Of a DNA stretch of 64,000 nt, positions 1-12,292 are shown in pieces (position 1 is the stretch's first letter; each line of letters starts with the position of its first letter). The stretch is taken from assembly GCF_947623445.1 (NCBI RefSeq), contig NC_135241.1, forward strand, positions 24,120,501-24,184,500. The letters are read 5' to 3'. Source of the DNA: Clavelina lepadiformis. Lineage: Eukaryota; Chordata; Ascidiacea; Aplousobranchia; Clavelinidae. The notes beneath the pieces were generated by a model. The model was not told the DNA's origin and did not search any database. It saw only the letters and a list, made by a program, of their open reading frames with translations. A program made the translations under genes and the position numbers.

Positions 1-3000
1 CCAATTCGCGATTTCGGAGCAACAAGATAAAAGAGAGAAAGGAGAGGATATAGGAGACCAATAAACGTTCCGAAGATAGTTCTTTTGAAAAGATTTTCAT
101 CTCGAAGTGCGGAGAAGTATCTGTATCTTATATAACTCAAGGCAAGCTGAAAGTCATACAAACAATGTAGTCTGATATAAACGACATATTTTGAAATATT
201 TGGCAGTGTATTTCAGCAATATGCTCAAAGATAAATGTTACAAAGTTATCCTTTATTTACCTGCGAGTGGGGATGAGTTACAAAATTTACTAAACGTAGC
301 TTGCTAGCGCGCTCTAGCAGTTCCAAGCGAGCGCTCACAACTTTCCTCGAAGTTGGCTCATTTGCAAGTGCCTTAATTGCTGATCGAGCGTCATCAAAAC
401 ACACGTGATCGTACTCAAACAAAGTGGCGAGCTCTTTCGACGATTGTATCTAAGAAAAGAAAAGTGTTTGTAGTTCGAGAGTGACTATTTCACCGAATGT
501 AGGTCAAGCAGCCCGTTGGTTGAGGTGGTTAAGAGAATTAGCATGCAAGAAGCTGATTTAAGTTGTATAGGGTTTAATTGAAGTTAGAGGATGATAGGAG
601 AAAGGGAGAAAGATTTGGATTAGGTTTAGGTGACTATGTTATAACATTAACTTTAGGTTAACAAAAACTGTGAAATAGAACTTCGAACGCACAATTTTTT
701 CAGGTGCAATAGGAACAGCTTGTTAGTTTCTCCTTTCATTAGTTTGCTAATTCCACCTTTTACAAGCACAGCGATTAAAATCATCAATAAACCAAATTAT
801 GACTTACTTGGTCGAGCAGTGAGCACATATACTTCTCCACTTGAGCTTCGAGTTTGTGGTAGAAATCACTGTTTTCCTTTTCACGATCAGCATTTTTTTG
901 TAAAGTTTTAATCTGTTTTACGCAAAACGTCATCGGATTTTGGTGATTTACCTAATTAATACATAAATTGATAATTGCTATTAATAGCTCAAAATTGGAA
1001 GTAGAACGTTGTCGAAAAAAAAGAAAGTTGTAAAATCAAAAGGTAACGCAGAGCTAGTTAAGAAACCTCTAAGCTTAGTCTTTCGTTATATTATTGAAAC
1101 AATTTGTTATATGTTCATTCCAACAAAAGTTTAGAAACCAAATACCTCGCACATCAAAGTAATGTAGGCAGGGCTCGCTTTTGCTTTGCACATCATTTTT
1201 CGTTTATTGGCGGATTCCCAGTAAGCCGTGTGTATTCCTTCACACCAGCTAATGGATTCCTAAAATTGTTTGTGAAACAAATTTTACTAAAAATAGTGGG
1301 AAATGTGAAATTAATCTTGTGTCTTGCTTGACTTCACGATGGGTTGTTGGTTGTTACACCTATCTCGAGTCTGCTCTCACCTATCTGCGTTCAATAATTA
1401 AAGCTAGCACAAAACACAATTTTTTATTCCACACCTGGTGATAATAAGATATGACCTTCAGTATAACACAAATTATAGAAAGTCCCACAAATAGCGTGCA
1501 AAATACCGTTAATCTGTGCCCATATCTGTGTAACATTTTCAATGCGTCGTAGTTGTTTTTGATCGCTGCAAGTATCATAGGCGTAGTACCGACATTGAAG
1601 TTGGGATTTTCGCAGTCAACTTCGACCTTTTCGCTGCTTTCATGTTTCAGAATAACTTCTACTCCGGCTAAGAAATCGCGGTTGATAGCGTGCAAAAGAC
1701 AATCGCCAACTTTTACCTGACAAGCAACCCCAAGGATGTAACAAAATGAATATTTCTATCCATACATGTCGTTAGAAATGTCGACCGAGGTTGCACTTGG
1801 CACAACAATTTCGCTCACCTCATGAACCAGCAATGCTTGGCACATTTCAACATCTTCATTTTCTATGGCGATTCTGAGGGCAGTTTTTTCGTGCTGATTG
1901 AGAGAGTTTGGCTGAAATTTAATGCTTTTGTCTATCTTGGAAAGCGAAAATAGTGCTTTGACGTCGCGAACATCGCCCGATGCCACCTTTTCAAGATAAT
2001 AAGAGTTGACGGAACGAGAACCTGACCTTAAAATAAAAAGATCAGCATGATGATACCGTAACTACTGGAAAGTGACTTGTCACCATTTTCATCGTGTTTG
2101 CTCCAACGTCAAACGTGTGCATAAAACGTTTCTACAGATGGTCTGCAACGACCATTGACCTAAAAATACGCTAAATGTTTTTTTTATTTTCGATGTTGTT
2201 TATACGAGGTTAGAATGAAATATTTTCAACAGCAATATTTGTGAAAGCTGCGATAAATTTCGAAATCTCTGACAACAAGTAAACAGCGATAACAGTGACA
2301 AAGCCTGACAACTTCTCACCAAAAGTTTAATCAGTAAAAAACAGTAAAAATAATTTTGTAAGCTGCACACGATGTCTTTATCACCTTTTTAAGTTTGCAA
2401 GGTCGCGGCGAACTTTCCAACCTGCTTTTATTTCGGACTTTGCAACCGAATCTTGACACAATTTGTTTTTCTGTTGCTTCTTTCGGCGTCGTTGTTCCCA
2501 TTCCAATGCAGGGCTCAGTTGAACTTTGTTTTTAAGTCCTGAAATGCAGACGTGTCGGCTGTATGTGAAACTGAAACTGTTTTGGTTCATTTAGTAACTC
2601 ACAAATTTTTTTTTCCGTTATACAAGCGTAATTTTGATCGAGAACACGTTTACCGGAACTCTTACAAATGCTTTACGATGTTAAATACGATTGTTACGTA
2701 TGTATTTCACCTTTAACATTTCCTCCTTCAATCGATGTTAATTTTCTTTTCACTTCCTGCAAAATGTCGGCACTGACAATTTCCGAGAGTGTTTTCATTG
2801 AAAAATATTCTCTTTCGTCTCCTGTCACTGCTTCGTCATAATGCAGCTGTTCTGCTGAAGGAAGTGACGTTATCGTTATGTCGTCAGCAAAACCACTCAC
2901 GGAGCTTAATGACGTAGAAGAAGAGGATGGCGAAACACGAGAATAACTTCTTGTGAAAGCTGCGAGAATAGTTGATAAAAGACAATTTTGGTTAATTTTC

Positions 3001-3398
3001 ATCTAATAATTAAATATAAATATCAGACTGTGAATAAGAGTAGCGCATGTTCTTGTATGGAAACACAGATATACGTTTTACATGAACGCATGTTCTGGTT
3101 ATTACATGTAATCTTGTAGAGAAATAAAAATCAAATATCTGGATAATGGTTAAACAGCGCCACCTCCTGGGTGTCGTGATCGTTTAAGAGCTCTCGCGCT
3201 TGTTTCGACGACCGGAGTTTCTGTTTCATTGTTTGATGTTTTCCTTTCTGTCGGTTCTTTTGATCTTGTCGCTGCAATTCGTGGAATTACGTCATCTCTA
3301 TTACCGCAAGTGACGTTTTGTTTTGCCGACTCGACTATTACGGCGAACGAGTCAGCTGTGAACGTGTCCGTGTTAGATGCTGAAAAGTCCGACATCAT
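1..3398 (-). CDS. TRPC-like cation channel, N-terminal part (gene continues past left edge)
   Basis: The product is the cytoplasmic N-terminus and first membrane helix of a canonical transient receptor potential (TRPC) cation channel. I placed nine exons on the minus strand: 3398-3164, 2959-2711, 2538-2385, 2026-1819, 1716-1507, 1259-1146, 951-808, 449-261 and 146-1 (open). Every junction has GT-AG sites and compatible phase. An in-frame stop directly precedes the ATG at 3398. Exons 4-5 carry TRPC ankyrin repeats (VKVGDCLLHAINRDF; PMILAAIKNNYDALKML). Exons 6-8 carry the TRPC linker helices (ASPAYITL, CSLLDQ, FVTHPHSQ). Exon 9 enters the first membrane helix, ending near YLVAPKSRI. The first two exons encode a Ser/Thr-rich extension of about 160 residues that resembles nothing I know. 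The pore and TRP box are outside the window. TRPC assignment is firm; the subfamily is not. Confidence 0.88.
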
Positions 3399-5781
3399 TT
3401 ATGAGCTTTCGTTTCAAGAAACGATCTTGGCCTTTTTCAAATGAGCAACAGACTTTCAACTACTCCCAATACTTTATCTGGCATCACCCATTTAAGCTTC
3501 CAACATATTTTGTGTAACTTTTAATAAACACTGCAGTTTTAAAAGGTCATTTATCATCACCATTTATTCATTTATCTTTTGCAATATATTGCTTTGAATT
3601 TGAAAGATATTTAACCTACAGAAACATTACTTTGTAAATTAAACTTGTTTTTGGTAATAACCGTCGTCATCAGGTGACTTTTCCGTTCAAAGCTTGGCTA
3701 CTATTTCTTTCCTCTTGGCTTTCTTCCTTCCTTTCACGTTTTGGGTTATAATTTTAAAGAATAAAAATAACTTTACGTTTACACCATCCCGCTATCAGCA
3801 GTGCTTCAACAATATTACTGCTCTGAATTAAAAAAATGTAAAGTTTGTCCAGAAATCAATATTCTTTGCCATTTTCACTTAGTGCCTGCATACATTTGCT
3901 CGGTAATACTTACACCTATTAATATGATTTAACTAAACTACGTTTTGCGTCGTAGTACTGTAGATGTGAGTAATCCAAACAATGTTTTCTCCAAACATAA
4001 ACACGAGTCTTATTTGCAATAATCATCGACTACCTGCGTTGCCCACCATTTTACTTGTAAATTCCCTGAGTTGTTGATTCACACAATGATATGGGAAGCC
4101 GTTAGCTTTAGCAACACGTACACAGTATTTGCAAGTCACATACGTACGGTACATCATGAAATTGTACACGATGAAGTTTTACATTGAACATGTTGCAAAA
4201 GTGTAAAAGTTGTTGTACATCAGGAAATTGCCAGCTTTTTGGCAACTTACTCCATAGGGTTGCGCCTTTTCGACACTCCCCTTTCAAAACCCAGCATTCC
4301 CCGACATGTTCTACTGCAGCAGGTGCTTGCCCTCTTTTAATTGCTGGTTGTCGGACAGAAATGCTTTAGACACAATGATTAATTAATTATCATTTACTTT
4401 ACTTTACCAGTGTTCCCAGAACGTTCTCTAGTTTTGAGTTCTGAAAAGCACAGGAGCATATGAGTATAAGGTTTTAGGGAACTCAAGACATTATAGCGTG
4501 TAAAATTATATGAATCAGTTCTCTAAATCTAACAATGAGTGAGTCATGAGCCAAATACGATCTAGACTCTAGAGTATCCTATAGCTATTAATTCACTGAT
4601 GTCCCAATATATTATGGCTCTGATGTTCGTTAAACAACAAAAATGCCAACACAACTGTAATTTATACTTACCCTGAATTTGACTCGTTTTGGCTGTTGAA
4701 ATATTAGGAGTCCCATCTTTGTTAAGGTTTTTAGAATGATGTCAATTCATGTTTGTTGTTTACTGTTTCGTAAAACTAATTTTGAATTATTGAAAATACT
4801 CTTCTCCCCCGTATTGCACTTACTACAAAAGTATTTGTGAGATATTGCCAAATTACAATATTCTTGTCTTGAGAAATGTCAAATATTTACATTAGCATTA
4901 GACAATATAACGATAAACAAATAATTTCAGAAGATCCTTTCGTGCGCTTGATATTTGGATATTTGAATAATAAAGAAATTATAGCGATAAGATACGTCAT
5001 ATTCGAATAATAATTTAATTGACGTTGTGTGCGGCGTGGGCCTGTGTGTGTTTGTGTGAGTGTGTGCGTGCATGCGTAGGTGCGTGTGTGATGAAAACAA
5101 GATCGAGCTCGTGAGAAGGCATGCTTTGAAGTTTCACCTCTGTGCAAACCGATGACCTTACGTATGACGTCATAATAATACAAATCATTTCACAGAAATC
5201 ACTTGAGAAGCAAATGCTTTTAGAAAAATAAACTGCCATTTTACAAACTGTAGGCTTTTATTAACGGCAACGAGTAAGATATATACGCAAAATATACTGT
5301 GTATAGTAGTGTATTGTTATTGTATAATATTGTACAGCAGAATATTGCAAATCTTATTTTCATCAAATAACCTTAAACATCAGCCGTGATTATGAAAGAT
5401 GCAAACAAAGATGTGAAGTGAAAGTTGACTGATTTATTATTTAAAGAAATATTTAAAGAAAATCGTTAAACATCAAGTTGTTTCTTTTATTTTTTCACTT
5501 TTTCTACAGGACTGAAATGTACAACTGCTTTGAATCTTTTTAATAAACTCTATGCAAAGGAACAAAACAAATTCTTAAAATTTAAAAGACACTTATTTCT
5601 ATATAAAGATGTAAATCAAAAAAAACAAACTGATCGATTCTTGGTCATCTTCAGCAAAGTTGTCATCATTATTATGTATTCCACTAACCACCTGTTGTTA
5701 AAACAAAGACGATTTTTGATTTTACATTTAATCAGTTCATTTTACATCAAAATCTTTTTTTATTCAAACCATCTTACCTTT
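3399..5781. other. Intergenic, between TRPC-like gene and first TSP1-family gene
   Basis: I see no convincing gene here. About 3880-4190 is recognisably similar, at moderate identity, to 9025-9330 on the far side of the first TSP1-family gene, so it is part of an old tandem duplication unit. A TG-rich microsatellite lies at 5041-5092. Small open frames on both strands lack conserved motifs and are probably chance. Confidence 0.6.
5041..5092. repeat. TG-rich microsatellite
   Basis: Imperfect TG/GTGTGC tract of about 50 bp, duplicated unchanged at 28503-28554 as part of the 12.2-kb repeat. The frames that cross it, rich in His and Thr on the minus strand, are products of the simple repeat. Confidence 0.85.
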
Positions 5782-7851
5782 CTATTCAATATTTCTACAC
5801 GGTTCAACGTTGCAGTTTCTTGTCTCCAAGCTCTCACCAACGCAGTCGTCGGATAAATTGCGCGGGTCTGCTCCGTCTCTGCAAGTCCGCTCTCTCGTTT
5901 GAGTTCCGGCTCCGCAAGAAGCGGAGCAATCACCCCATTTTCCAGTACCCGCCCAAAATGGTTCTGGACAAAAAAATGTTTAACTCAGAAAATGCCAGCT
6001 TTTGGTTTTATCAATAGAATTTGAATTGAACGTTTCAACGAATTTCCGAATCCAAGGCAGTAACTTTTTATCTGGCATTTGGAACTTCCATTTTCTACCT
6101 GGTGGAAAGAAATCTTTTCCACATCTGTACAGTGCTTCCCTTAACGGAGAATCGATTCTGGTCAATGCCACAAACCTGAACGGCCAGACTGAACTCATCC
6201 GATCTGTCGATGACAGTATACGCTGGATGTCGCATCTGTGCAATAAAACATGTTTCATCAGCTCAGGTTTATCAGGTAAAATCGATGGGCATTGTTGCAT
6301 CCATCATTTATATTGTGGAAAGGAATCTCGAGCGCAGAGAAGAAATTATGTTTATTGAAATTAACGTTCTTAACCAGAAACATTGACTCCATGGCACGCA
6401 AAAGACACCATCTCACAAATGGGCAAACTGTATACCGAGTATGACCAATAACATCAAACTTGAAATTTATATATGTTGATAAAACATCTTATCATGGAAG
6501 TAAAATGTCACATTTACACTCACGAGTATTGCAGATGCTTGTCCACTACATCTGATAGAAACCGATAATCGAATGATGGAAATGAGGATGTTTCTACAGA
6601 ACTATCCAAGCAGGAAATATAACCTTCCCTCAAGTAGTGTTGAGCTTCAGACGAGTGTTTTGCACTATCGGAAGAATTTGGAAGTATCTCCCGTTTCTTT
6701 TTGCTTGGCTGGTATTCAACTATTGGACAAAAACAAAACCTTTTAGTCAATTACTACAAACCACTACATTAGAACCGCAGATAACTAATTGGTACGCAAT
6801 ATTTGCTGATATTTTATATGTTCTTAACTCTGAGAATAATGCAACGGGGCCCATCGTTAACACTGAGATTAATATGTTATGTACACTACATTACACCGAG
6901 ATTAATGTATTAAGTGTCCATCGTTGAATGCCTGCTTCTACTTACAAATTCCTTGAGAGAAATCTGCTTCGTATTGGTCGATGCAATCTTTTCCTGCTTG
7001 AAGAACGTCCTCAGACGAACTTCCCGATTGCACATAAACCTCCAACTCGTTCTTCCAACAACCTGCAGTGGCGTCTCCTCTGAAACAGAAACAACTTATG
7101 ATGTTGAACAGTATCGAGTAAGAAATGCAAAACTTGAAAAACATTGGCATTTTATCTTGCTGAAACTTCATGCAAATAGCCTTTAACATGTAACCGTAGT
7201 AACAAATTTCTTACAAACAAGTGAAATCTTCAGTGTCTTTGTACCAGTTGGTCTCAAGAACCGAATAATCAACAACAGACTCCCAATCCGATGTAAGTTC
7301 AGCCTGGAACAGCAATTTGTGTGACTTTTAATGTTAAGAGTGACTATATTCGCTGTTTGACTATGTGTGCTACCAGTTTTGCCTACTGCTTACTGGTATA
7401 CTGGAGAAACTATGAGTATTCTTAGGTCGTTTTGCTCAATAGTCGCAAAACCTCAAGTACCTTGTCATTCAAACATGCCGCAAAATATTCTCGAAGTGCC
7501 ACAGTTGCCTGAATCTCTTCGGCGCTTGTTCGTTTGCGTCTTTTGCGGTCACCGAGCCAAATGTTGCAGCCTGATAACAGAAACCTTGTGTTAAAGATGC
7601 GAGCAAAGATGAAGTGATGAAAAGAAACAAACGGAATTGTCCCCGAAACACAATGCTACTAGCTTGTTCTTTCTATTCTCAACAAGCGTTTGCATTTATA
7701 TTACACATGACTGACTTGACGTGATATTCATATTAACTGTAAAGTGCTTTGCAATTATTCACAAAAAACGTGCATATCACCAACCTCGGCTTTCATTGAA
7801 AAGACAGAAGATGTGCAAAGTGAGAATGAAGATTGAAAACCTCCGGTTCAT
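5782..7851 (-). CDS. Secreted cysteine-rich/TSP1 family protein, member 1
   Basis: Seven phase-compatible exons: 7851-7785, 7570-7461, 7303-7215, 7079-6946, 6719-6524, 6235-6099 and 5963-5782, giving 304 residues. Exon 1 is a signal peptide (MNRRFSIFILTLHIFCLF). Exon 2 holds a short propeptide with a furin-like site (DRKRRKR). Exons 3-4 carry the family blocks TNWYKDTEDFTC and GDATAGCWKNELEVYVQSG, and exon 5 a variable linker with a second basic cluster (PSKKKRE). Exon 6 carries VWPFRFVALTRIDSPLREAL and FFPPG. Exon 7 is one TSP1 repeat (GKWGDCSASCGAGTQTRERT) ending after EPC. A secreted, proteolytically processed extracellular protein is inferred. The region between the RRKR site and the TSP1 repeat matches no family I recognise. 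Members 6-8 have a second TSP1 repeat and a tail exon; this one stops after the first. Confidence 0.88.
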
Positions 7852-10169
7852 GATTCTGTTCAGATCAGATTTGGGCAACTAATTAGGAAAAGGTAATCTA
7901 GGAAAAATAATAATTCTACCTACTATTTTCGCGTTTTCTGACTCTCACAATTTTACTGATGGTTTACTGATAAACTTTCCACTTATTAAAAGTTGTCGTC
8001 TTACTGGCATTCAGCCAAGTTATGACAGGGAATATGTTTCTAGAGATTCCAACAATGATCTCAACAAGCGATACCAAGAGGGGTAGTGTACAGCCCGATT
8101 TTAAAAAGTTCACTCAGCCTGAAATCTTACGCTTTTAATCGCGTATAAAATATTTCAATGCATAAAAATTTTCATTTTGTTCGAATGACTTCAAGCACAC
8201 AATTACCACATTTCATATCCTGGTACATTTGGTTACTATGGCTGACGAGCGCTCTGAGCGATAAAAGTTTCTTACTTTGCACATAAACTAACGCCATACC
8301 ATTTCCTGGTGGTGCAAGTTTGTAACCGCTGCGTAACCGTTAAAGATGTATCCTTACTACTAATGACGTCATTATGACCCTAGTTATGATACGAAATGGT
8401 ACTTTGTTAATTTCCTCATCAAGTTTTCAAATTTCTTATGTTTCTCCCACTTTACGTTCCGCCGAAGGTTGAACAAACAAAGTAATATTTTGCGACTGTA
8501 AAACCGCAATCAAATAGGCGGAGCTTTTAATTTTGTGTAAAAAAACAGCATTGAAAAATGTCAAATCCACTTTGGTTTCTGAGCCACAGTTGGAAATGTA
8601 CAGTCCTTTAAGGTGATAAAACTTTTTTACGTATTTACAAAATTTTCCGCTGCCAATTCTTGTTGCTTCCATTCTACAGTTCTGTTGGGGTTATACCGCG
8701 CGCAAAACGAGCTTATCTTGTGCATTTTTTCGTTTCTTTGCTGTTTTGGGTATTATGTAGGTGCCGAGTATCAATCGCAACAAAATATAAATAACCGGAT
8801 TAGTTCTTTCATTCGCGGAAATTTCTGAACAAATATATTTGGGGATATGACCCAAATACCCTGAAAATCGTGAATAAGTTTATTTTTTCAATCTTAAATC
8901 CGTTTTACCAGTCTTCCACGTAAACTCTGTACTGCTTAATTACTTATTAGAAAAGGGCAAGTTTTTCGTTTAAACGCAGCCGTTCGTCTTTATTTTCTAC
9001 CAAAAATCTGTTGTGGTTTGGTCTCAATGCCTGCACTCATTTATCTTGCGCCACTTACCAAGCACTGTGCTTTATGTAAGCTTGTTTTGATTCATAGTAG
9101 ATATGAGTAAACCGAATATTTTTAGCTTGCATAGTTGTCTCCAAATATGAACGGGAATTATTTCACAAGGATCATCGACTGTATACGTTGTTCACTACTT
9201 TAGATCATCTGAGCTGATGATTCACATAATGATTTGACAAGTCGTTAGCTTTTACATCACGTATGCTTGCAACAGTTGCAATTCACACACCTATGTACAT
9301 CATGCATAAATCATACATTTGCACAGTCTTGCAATTCCAACAAAGCATAAAACAATGATGACGAAAGCACCTTATAGTATCCTACAGTCATGTTTACGCA
9401 GATACCTCCATGTGTTGTAGCGCAAGCGCGAATGAAATCTTTGTGAATTACGTGCGCGTATGCTGTACGTGTGTATGCTGCATGTGCGAAATATGAAAGC
9501 GGTGATTTACGGTGTTACCTCATGCTGTCAAGTTCATTTGTAACTTCTTGCTTTCGACCTATCCTAGCACGTACAAAAATCTTTTACTTGTGAAGCTTTC
9601 TTTGTTTTACCAATGTCATGCACAGTACGTCACCGAAGGCTTCTTATTAAAAGTAAATGTTTGATGCTTGCACAGTATATTTCAATATTCAAAATTAATT
9701 GATTAAAATCTGTTTTTCTGCATCAGTGTTTGCTTTACCCGCTCAGAAAATCCGACTGAGATTTTCATTAATCAGTGGAAAAGAGTAGTTTTACCCATGT
9801 GTTGCAGCTTTAACGTTGATAATGGGGAAAAAATAAGCTGTTTATTTGTTCATTTCACTCACAGGACAAAAAATTACATTTGGTTAAAAGATTTATAGCA
9901 CAGAAAAAAGAGATTGTTCATAAAATAATCTTGTATTTGAGCATTTGTCTGCATAACGATTTATGCTCCGAGAAAAATACTAACTAAAAGACTCTTGGTT
10001 AATTTGCAAAATTTTCTTCACTTTTATGTGGCTGCTGTCACATCAACCTGTCGTAAAAAATACGCCGCATGTCAAATTTGAAAAATGAAAATGAATTTGA
10101 TAAAATAAAATATTAATTGAAAAAAAACATAATGATTTTCAAATTAACATAAAACAATTAATTCTACTT
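7852..10169. other. Intergenic, between TSP1-family members 1 and 2
   Basis: No supported gene. Positions 9025-9330 resemble 3880-4190, marking a diverged tandem unit that carries one gene each. The 78-residue minus frame at 8436-8672 has no recognisable motif or splice context, and I leave it uncalled. Confidence 0.6.
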
Positions 10170-12098
10170 CTAGATTGTTTCCATTAAAATATGACCTTGA
10201 GCGCACGGTTCAACGTTGCAATTTCTTGTCTCCAAGCTCTCACCAATGCAGTCGTCGGATAAACTGCGCGGATCTGCTCCGTCTCTACAAGTCCGCTCTC
10301 TCGTTTGCGTTCCGCCTCCGCAAGAAGCGGAACAAACACCCCAATTTCCAGTACCAGCCCAAAATGGTTCTGAAAAAAAAATTGTTTAACTCAGAAAATG
10401 CCAGCTTTTGGTTTTATCAATAGAATTTGAATTGAACGTTTCAACAAATTTCCGAATCCAAGGCAGTCACTTTTTATCTGGCATTTGGAACTTCCATTTT
10501 CTACCTGGTGGAAAGAAATCTTTTCCGCATCTGTACAGTGCTTCCCTTAATGGAGAATCGATTCTGGTCAATGCCGCAAACCTGAACGGCCAGACTGAAC
10601 TCATCCGATCTGTTGACGACAGTGTCCGCTGGATGTCGCACCTGTGCAATAAAAAAAGTTTCATCAGCTCAGGTTTATCAGGTAAAATCGATGGGCATTG
10701 TTGCATCGATCATTTATGACTATGTTATAGACAGGAATTTCGAGCGAAGAGAAGAAATTATGTTCAATGAAATTAATGTTCTTAACCAGAAACTTTGACT
10801 CCACGCAAGAGACACCATCTCACAAATGGGCAAACTATATGTATAGTTTACTCGTGTACCGAGTATAACCATTAACATCAAACTTGAAATTTATATATTT
10901 TTATAAAACATCTTTGTATGCAAGTAAAATATCACATTTACACTCACGAGTATTGCAGATGCTTGTCCACTACATCTGATAGAAACCGATAATCAAATGA
11001 TGGAAGTGAGGATGTTTCTACAGAACTATCCAAGCAGGAAATATAGCCTTCCTTCAAGTTATTATAAACTTCAGATGATTGTTGTGCACTGTTGGAAGAT
11101 TTTGGAAGTACCTCCCGTTTCTTTTTACTTGGCTGGTATTCAACTGTATTCAGCAAAAACAAATCTTTTAGCTAACAACTGTAAGTTTATATATTGAAGT
11201 TACAAAACCCAAACAGGTTTGCAACATTCTCGGATAGTTCATATTTTTTGAATTAAAGTTCTTAACACTGAGATTAATGTATTTAGTGGCCAATCGTTGA
11301 ATGCCTGCTTCTACTTACAAATTCCTTGAGAGAAATCTGCTTCGTATTGATCGATGCAATATTTTCCTGCTTGAAGAACGTCCTCAGAAGAATTTCCCGA
11401 TTGCACATAAACGTCCAACTCGTTCTTCCAACAACCTGCAGTGGCGTTTCCTCTGAAACAGAAGTAACTTATCATGTTGAACTGTACCGACTAAGAAATT
11501 CACAACGTTGAACAACTTTGGAAACGATCTCGACTGAACTTGATGCAGTAACAAATTTCTTACAAACAAGTGAAATCTTCTGTGTCTCTGTACCAGTTGG
11601 TTTCAAGAACCGAATAATCAACAACAGACTCCCAATCCGATGTAAGTACAGCCTGGAAAAAGATGTAATTTGAGTGATTTTTATACTTGCCTACTGCTCA
11701 CTGGTGTAACGGAGAAACTAAATATCTTTAAAAGATTGTTTTGTTCAAGAGCCTCTATTACCTTGTCATTCAAACATGCCGCAAAATATTCTCGAAGGGC
11801 TTCAGTTGCCTGAATCTCTTCGGCGCTTGTTCGTTTGCGTCTTTTGCGGTCACCGAGCCAAATGTTGCAGCCTGATAACAGAAACCTTGTGTTAGAGACG
11901 CAAAACTATTGCAGAAATGAATGAAATTATCTCATGTAGGAGACCGTCTGCTACCACATTCTTATAGGATATTTTGGAGTGCTATCTGCTTGTATGTTAC
12001 TAAACACGAAAAGGTCGAATTTATCGCCAACCTTGACTATCATTGAAAAGACAGAAGATGTGCAAAGTGAGAATGAAAAATGAAATCCGCTTGTTCAT
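10170..12098 (-). CDS. Secreted cysteine-rich/TSP1 family protein, member 2
   Basis: Same seven-exon plan as its neighbour downstream (member 1), and its closest paralogue in the window. The signal peptide starts at 12098 (MNKRISFFILTLHIFCLF) and exon 1 ends at 12032. The propeptide again has an RKRRKR site. The conserved blocks read SDWESVVDYSVLETNWY, NATAGCWKNELDVYVQSG, VWPFRFAALTRIDSPLREAL and FFPPG, then one TSP1 repeat. The tail after the last TSP1 cysteine differs (AQGHILMETI, stop at 10170). NAT is a possible N-glycosylation site absent in member 1. Only about 194 bp upstream of the ATG is native in this copy: the foldback transposon begins at 12293. Its promoter is therefore probably truncated compared with the duplicate at 33632-35560. 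Function unknown. Confidence 0.87.
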
Positions 12099-12292
12099 TG
12101 CTGTCTGCATATTACAGACTGTATATTTCCTATACTTTGTACAACGAGTTACGAAACCAAAGCTAGAAACAAAAATTCTACCAACTAAGAGCTTTCTGCA
12201 ATTTAGCTGCCTGCAAGATTCTTGTACCTCGCTTGTATCATTTTTTTGTTGCAAAAATGAGAATCATTTCTGGTTTGTACATTGATTCGTGC

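Larger units (their letters stand above)
105..12292. repeat. 12.2-kb near-perfect direct duplication, copy 1
   Basis: Bases 105-12292 recur in the same orientation at 23567-35754 (constant offset 23462, no indel seen). Reading the two copies side by side I found one difference: A at 6535 against G at 29997. It is synonymous (His CAT to CAC) in exon 5 of a TSP1-family gene. The unit holds the 5' part of the TRPC-like gene and two TSP1-family genes. Its left end falls inside a TRPC coding exon, and its right end abuts the foldback transposon at 12293. An assembly artefact and a very recent duplication are both possible. Confidence 0.97.

Noticed and set aside
5015-5239. His/Thr-rich minus frames across the TG tract
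   Set aside because: They are direct translations of a microsatellite.
6002-6358. Plus-strand 118-codon frame opposite TSP1-family exon 6
   Set aside because: Antisense shadow of the conserved exon; it recurs at 10408, 29464 and 33870 only because the exon is conserved.
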